A stretch of 64,000 nt of DNA from Arion vulgaris (lineage: Eukaryota > Mollusca > Gastropoda > Stylommatophora > Arionidae). Shown here one piece after another: positions 58,690 through 64,000 of the stretch; the first letter of the stretch is position 1; each line of letters starts with the position of its first letter. A model generated the notes under the pieces. It was not told where the DNA came from. It ran no database searches and was given only the letters and a program-made list of their open reading frames with translations. The stretch spans positions 76,497,865 through 76,561,864 of the forward strand of contig CM036753.1 in the NCBI GenBank assembly GCA_020796225.1, written 5' to 3'. Both the position numbers and the translations under genes were made by a program.

Positions 58690-60610
58690 TCTTTCAGATG
58701 TAGGAAATTAGTATCTTCTCCTTCAAATGTAAAGGAAAATTAGTATCTTCTCTTTCAGATGTAAAGGAAAATTAGTATCTTCTCCTTCAAATGTAAAGGA
58801 AAATTAGTATCTTCTCTTTCAGATGTAAAAATAGTATCTTCTTCAGAGAAAATTAGTATCTTCTCTTCAGATGTAAAGGAAAATTAGTATCTTCTCCTTC
58901 AAATGTAAAGGAAAATTAGTATCTTCTCTTCTCAAAATGTAAAGGAAAATTAGTATCTTCTCCTTCAAATGTAAAGGAAAATTAGTATCTTCTCCTTCAA
59001 ATGTAAAGGAAAATTAGTATCTTCTCCTTCAAATGTAAAGGAAAATTAGTATCTTCTCCTTCAGATGTAAAGGAAAATTAGTATCTTCTCCTTCAGATGT
59101 AAAGGAAAATTAGTATCTTCTCTTTCAAATGTAAAGGAAAATTAGTATCTTCTCCTTCAAATGTAAAGGAAAATTAGTATCTTCTCCTTCAAATGTAAAG
59201 GAAAATTAGTATCTTCTCTTTCAAATGTAAAGGAAAATTAGTATCTTCTCCTTCAAATGTAAAGGAAAATTAGTATCTTCTCTTTCAAATGTAAAGGAAA
59301 ATTAGTATCTTCTCCTTCAGATGTAAAGGAAAATTAGTATCTTCTCCTTCAAATGTAAAGGAAAATTAGTATCTTCTCCTTCAAATGTAAAGGAAAATTA
59401 GTATCTTCTCCTTCAAATGTAAAGGAAAATTAGTATCTTCTCTTTCAAATGTAAAGGAAAATTAGTATCTTCTCTTTCAAATGTAAAGGAAAATTAGTAT
59501 CTTCTCCTTCAAATGTAAAGGAAAATTAGTATCTTCTCCTTCAAATGTAAAGGAAAATTAGTATCTTCTCCTTCAGATGTAAAGGAAAATTAGTATCTTC
59601 TCCTTCAAATGTAAAGGAAAATTAGTATCTTCTCTTTCAGATGTAAAGGAAAATTAGTATCTTCTCTTTCAAATGTAAAGGAAAATTAGTATCTTCTCCT
59701 TCAAATGTAAAGGAAAATTAGTATCTTCTCTTTCAAATGTAAAGGAAAATTAGTATCTTCTCCTTCAAATGTAAAGGAAAATTAGTATCTTCTCCTTCAA
59801 ATGTAAGAAAATTATATCTTCTCCTTCAGATGTAAAGGAAAATTAGTATCTTCTCCTTCAGATGTAAAGGAAAATTAGTATCTTCTCCTTCAAATGTAAA
59901 GGAAAATTAGTATCTTCTCTTTCAAATGTAAAGGAAAATTAGTATCTTCTCCTTCAAATGTAAAGGAAAATTAGTATCTTCTCTTTCAGATGTAAAGGAA
60001 AATTAGTATCTTCTCCTTCAAATGTAAAGGAAAATTAGTATCTTCTCCTTCAAATGTAAAGGAAAATTAGTATCTTCTCTTTCAGATGTAAAGGAAAATT
60101 AGTATCTTCTCCTTCAGATGTAAAGGAAAATTAGTATCTTCTCTTTCAGATGTAAAGGAAAATTAGTATCTTCTCTTTCAGATGTAAAGGAAAATTAGTA
60201 TCTTCTCTTTCAGATGTAAAGGAAAATTAGTATCTTCTTTCAGATGTAAGAAAATTAGTATCTTTCTTCAAAGTAAGGAAAATAGTATCTCTTCAGTGTA
60301 AGAAATTAGTATCTTCTCCTTCAGATGTAAAGGAAATTAGTATCTTCTCAGATGTAAGGAAAATTAGTATCTTCTCCTTCAATGAGAAAATAGTATCTTC
60401 TTTCAGATGTAAAGGAAAATTAGTATCTTCTTCAGATGTAGAAAATTAGTATCTTCTCCTTCAGATGAAGGAAAATTAGTATCTTCTCTTTCAGATGTAA
60501 AGGAAAATTAGTATCTTCTCTTTCAGATGTAAAGGAAAATTAGTATCTTCTCCTTCAGATGTAAAGGAAAATTAGTATCTTCTCTTTCAGATGTAAAGGA
60601 AAATTAGTAA
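58690..60610. repeat. 33-bp satellite, about 58 copies
   Basis: TCAGATGTAAAGGAAAATTA plus GTATCTTCTCCTT. Alternates TTTCAG/CTTCAA. Indel-rich at 58820-58870 and 60235-60480. Confidence 0.97.
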
Positions 60611-60644
60611 TATCTTGTCTTCTTTTCTCTTATCTTGTTTTGCA

Positions 60645-61195
60645 TCACAATGTCAGGATAAGAAGAGATTTCTAGAATGGGCTTTTGTGCTTTCATAAAT
60701 AGTGTTTTCATCATCTATGTTATTTCGAAGTCCATTTACTACGTTGACAGCCTTTTGCTTTGTATCCACTGTATTGCTTTGTATTCACTGTATTGCTTTG
60801 TATTCACTGTATTGCTTTGTATCCACTATATTGCTTTGTATTTACTGTAATGCTTTGTATCCACTGTATTGCTTTGTATCCACTATATTGCTTTGTATCC
60901 ACTGTATTGCTTTGTATCCACTATATTGCTTTGTATCCACTGTATTGCTTTGTATCCACTGTATTGCTTTGTATTCACTGTATTGCTTTGTATCCACTGT
61001 ATTGCTTTGTATCCACTGTATTGCTTTGTATCCACTGTATTGCTTTGTATCCACTGTATTGCTTTGTATCCACTGTATTGCTTTGTATCCACTATATTGC
61101 TTTGTATCCACTGTATTGCTTTGTATCCACTGTATTGGAGTAGCATTACTCTTTGAGGTGCATTGTCTGTTGGTTTCTTTTCTGTTAGATATAAT
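60645..61195 (-). pseudogene. LINE C-terminal fragment expanded by a 19-bp array
   Basis: Flanks TCAGGATAAGAAGAGATTTC and AGTAGCATTACTCTTTGAGG align with 45175-45330. The array replaces the single GCTTTGTACCCATTGTAT of that copy. Confidence 0.85.
60765..61136. repeat. 19-bp array, about 20 copies
   Basis: GCTTTGTATCCACTGTATT, with CACTATA and ATTCACTG variants. 19 x 3 = 57 bp makes all frames cycle, giving false long ORFs on both strands. Confidence 0.97.
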
Positions 61196-61250
61196 GTAAA
61201 ATTAGTGGATGTGGGTAGGTACCCAAGTAGGAATGGTTTATACATGCGTG

Positions 61251-61345
61251 TATGGGACGGATTAGCGTAATACATAAGCGTTCGACTCGGACATAGTAGA
61301 GCTGTGGGTTCCATACCACACTCAAATGTTCCACACGCGAGTGAA
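61251..61345 (+). mobile_element. tRNA-like SINE head
   Basis: GGATTAGCGTAATACATAAG (A-box-like) and TGTGGGTTCCATACCACAC (B-box-like). Confidence 0.45.
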
Positions 61346-61408
61346 ACAACTGGCCTTCCACCTCCTGCACATTAAGGGTAGAAAAATGTGAAGTGACAGG
61401 CACTTCAT

Positions 61409-61677
61409 AACTCTAAGGAATGAAAAGGCTACGGGAAATGCTTCTCAAGGCTGGTGGTCCGGGTTCAACTCTCGCAGTGGGCGGGAATTTTCCAACCGCG
61501 ACGGCTCTCAGGTCGACCCAGCCTCAACTGGGTACCAGACATGCTCTAGTAAAGTAGAGGCTGCCGGGTTGATGCTGACCCCATCACCCATCGTGTGCCG
61601 ACGGTCAATGAACGATACAGACCTAACACTGTATTGCCCTATATACCACGAGGTATAAAGGGTTCCTTTACTTTTTT
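61409..61677 (+). mobile_element. tRNA-derived SINE family E
   Basis: GGCTGGTGGTCCGGGTTCAA then CTCTCGCAGTGGG (B box), CGACCCAGCCTCAACTGGGT, GATGCTGACCCCATCACCC, and a T-rich end. Confidence 0.75.
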
Positions 61678-61685
61678 ACTTTTAT

Positions 61686-62465
61686 ACATGCTGGTAGATA
61701 CGTACACTGGAATGGAATATAAATGCGGGTAGATACGTACATTGGAATGGAATATAGAATGCGGAGTAGATACGTACATTGGAATGGTATATACATGCTA
61801 GTAGATACGTACATAGGAATGGTGTATGCTTGCAAGGTACATAGAATGGTGTACATGGTACATACGACATAGCAATGGTGTATACACGTTGGTAGATACG
61901 CACATAGCAATGGTGTATACACGTTGGTAGATACGCACATAGCAATGGTGTATACACGTTGGTAGATACGCACATAGCAATGGTGTATACACGTTGGTAG
62001 ATACGCACATAGCAATGGTGTATACACGTTGGTAGATACGCACATAGCAATGGTGTATACACGTTGGTAGATACGCACATAGCAATGGTGTATACACGTT
62101 GGTAGATACGCACATAGCAATGGTGTATACACGTTGGTAGATACGCACATAGCAGTGGTGTATACACGTTGGTAGATACTCACATAGCAGTGGTGTATGC
62201 ACGTTGGTAGATACTCACATAGCAGTGGTATAACGTTGGTAATACTCACATAGCAGTGGTGTATACGTTGTGATAACGCACATAGCAATGGTGTATACCT
62301 GCTGGTACATAACCACATAGCAATGGTGTATACAGTTGATGGTAGATACCCAGACATAATAGCAATGGTGTATAAAGTTGGTAGATACGCATATCAATGG
62401 TTATACCGCAGGTCATAACCCATGCAATGGTATGTGTATACATGCTGGTAGATACCCAAATACGA
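61686..62465. repeat. 35-bp satellite, about 22 copies
   Basis: TGGTAGATACGCACATAGCA plus ATGGTGTATACACGT. Central units identical, edge units degenerate (62215-62440 indel-rich). Confidence 0.96.
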
Positions 62466-62547
62466 ATGGGTGCTTAAATGAGTCCAGGTGACATTTCTAA
62501 AACAAAATGCGTTTAATAAAATGGTTTAATGCTGCATAGATGTCGAT

Positions 62548-62775
62548 TTTCGTCTTCTTCTTCTTTTGTCGTCACATTCTTACCGGGTTGTTGCCCAGTG
62601 TTGTGGTTTTATGTTTTTGTCTTGCGTTGTTCTGGTGGTTTGTGTGATTGTTATATTTGCTCTTTTACAGTATCCAAATCTAACCATCTCTTTCGTGGTC
62701 TTCCTCTCGACATCTGTTCTGATGTTCTGTTCCTATGTTCTCGCTTTCTTCCACGCCGATTTTATTGATGTAATA
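62548..62775 (-). pseudogene. LINE 3' fragment with (GAA)n tail
   Basis: Plus strand CTTCTTCTTCTTTTGTCGTC then TTACCGGGTTGTTGCCCAGT and TCTTTCGTGGTCTTCCTC, as at 34428 and 47690. Confidence 0.7.
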
Positions 62776-62779
62776 CAAG

Positions 62780-63340
62780 CAACCACATCCACAACAGCTA
62801 AAGTAAAGATGTCGAGTCAAGTAGAGTGAAAGTGTGCGTTATGAATACACGTATCTTGATTGTTCAGAAACTAACAATACTTGGTTTAACCTGCTCATGC
62901 TATATCATTCAAATGTCTAAGCTTCATTCTTGCTTAGCTAAACAACAAGCGGTGTTGTGGTGGTGGTGGGAAGGTAGGAAGGTGTGGGGGATGCGAGGTA
63001 ATATAAATTTAAATAACCCACGAGCTCAGCATTTTAATCATAATTTTGTCTCTGTTTTAAATTACTTGCATAAATTTTAAAAGAATGCGCAGCAAATTGT
63101 CAATAATATTTATTATTTTGTCTACATATCTCTGGATTTATTTAATCTCAGTTAATACTCTTCGACGCTTTGAATATGCAGATTGAACTCAATATTTCAG
63201 ATATAGCATTACCAATAATTATTCATTATCGTCTGTACTGCTACATTGTCTGTTATAATTGTTGTTGTCATATGTCACATTGCATTTATAATGTTCACTG
63301 AGATAATTGTCGACACGGCTAGTTACATCTATCTTTCTAT
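62780..63340. other. No gene recognised
   Basis: Short frames only. Confidence 0.45.
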
Positions 63341-63344
63341 ATCA

Positions 63345-63660
63345 AGTTCATGTCCCGTTTGACACATAAGGCTTCACAGAAAAATTTTCATTGTTGTTGT
63401 TCTGTCGCCTTACTATTAATTGTTTCCCACATCAGATCACAATGTTTCATCTCGCTTTCAATATGCGGATTGGACTGAGGTTAAAATTTGTAGCTTTGTC
63501 AAGACTTTTTAGTCGAAACGTCGCTGTATCTTATCTTTGTGTTTTGTAATATTATATTACTTTATTTGTACGTGTTTCGTCTAATTCTATTTTCCCCGTT
63601 CTTCTCCATATTTCCTTTAGAGATCTAGACCTTCTCTTCTTATCCGTCCGTTGGAGAGCT
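63345..63660 (-). pseudogene. LINE C-terminus interrupted by a Penelope-like 3' fragment
   Basis: Minus strand: SLKEIWRRTG near 63590-63640 and EALCVKRDMN near 63350-63385, the two halves of a LINE C-terminus. 63480-63585 between them carries the Penelope-type hairpin and tail. Confidence 0.6.
63496..63519 (+). ncRNA. Hammerhead-like hairpin (copy d)
   Basis: TTGTCAAGACTTTTTAGTCG followed by AAAC. The stem GACT/AGTC is perfectly paired despite differing from the other copies. Followed by the shared tail TTTGTACGTGTTTCG. Confidence 0.35.
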
Positions 63661-64000
63661 GTCCTATATAATACCCCTTCTGGCATACAACATATACACC
63701 AAATCCATTTTCATCTTCGTCATACTGATTTTCAATGATGCACAGTTTGTTCGTTTTCAAATCTCTTCATTTGCTATCGTATTTAGACAGAAAAGTTACT
63801 GAATTACCAAATGTATTTTGGAATGTTTCCAGCTTATGTATGATGTTATGGATCAATTTCCAGCACTCACTACTGCTAATATAACACGTCCAACACACTG
63901 TTTATTATATTTTAAGTTTTGTTTTCAGATTTAATACATTGGCTTTCCACATTTTGTTGAGCATGACGAACATTTTACTTGCATTCTTGATTTTCCCAAT
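63661..64000. other. No gene recognised to window end
   Basis: AT-rich, nothing identified. Confidence 0.4.

Noticed and set aside
58870..59805. Continuous 11-residue-repeat open frame on each strand of the 33-bp array
   Set aside because: A 33-bp unit is automatically in frame with itself. There is no ATG in these frames and no coding flank.
60702..61314. 165-residue CFVSTVLLCIHCI-type hydrophobic protein
   Set aside because: Produced by a 19-bp repeat cycling through all frames. The flanks are minus-strand LINE sequence.
61668..62357. 229-residue frame with repeated Cys/Tyr (HHCYV)
   Set aside because: Repeat-derived from the 35-bp satellite. No signal peptide or conserved domain.

Overview
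The window is eukaryotic, AT-rich, intron-rich DNA crowded with mobile elements. I recognise only one host gene: three consecutive plus-strand exons of an ARID3 / dead ringer (retained) family transcription factor at 22983-23166, 39824-40029 and 42993-43136. They are joined by GT-AG introns of 16,657 and 2,963 bp whose phases match exactly (CA|A = Gln, then T|TG = Leu). Everything before 22983 and after 43136 is most simply intron or flank of this gene. No other host exon is certain, and the exons for the start of the ARID domain and for the REKLES region were not found.

The element repertoire (several tRNA-derived SINE families, LINEs with RNase H, GRPRxRW-type or C2H2 C-termini, Penelope-like GIY-YIG endonuclease debris, hAT-like and mariner-like non-autonomous transposons), with long introns and AT-richness, suggests a lophotrochozoan animal, most likely a mollusc. 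That is an inference and I do not name a species.

Layout. 0-7 kb: 35-bp minisatellite, hAT-type end, LINE fragments, Penelope-like fragment, and a hAT-like element with an 8-bp target duplication. 8-9.7 kb: 83-bp satellite. 10.5-22 kb: SINE and LINE fragments, a SINE whose A-box segment is repeated seven times, and a three-level nested element at 21.1-21.9 kb. 23-40 kb: ARID3 intron holding a SINE-derived 66/70-bp array, a 31-bp array, a 4.6-kb array of 29-bp units, and a threefold copy of the downstream splice acceptor with the first codons of the next exon. 40-43 kb: ARID3 exons, LINE and SINE fragments. 43-64 kb: more SINEs and LINEs plus long arrays of 59, 46, 47, 33, 19 and 35 bp.

Tandem arrays cover roughly 18 kb by my hand summation. 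Several clearly grew out of identifiable transposon segments, and one out of an exon boundary, so local tandem duplication of whatever sequence is present seems to be a habit of this genome. The interiors of several arrays carry dense single-base losses that look like unpolished long-read sequence. The observations most worth following are the tripled ARID3 splice acceptor, whose exon-side differences are all synonymous, and four copies of a hammerhead-like hairpin with covarying stem at Penelope-type 3' ends.
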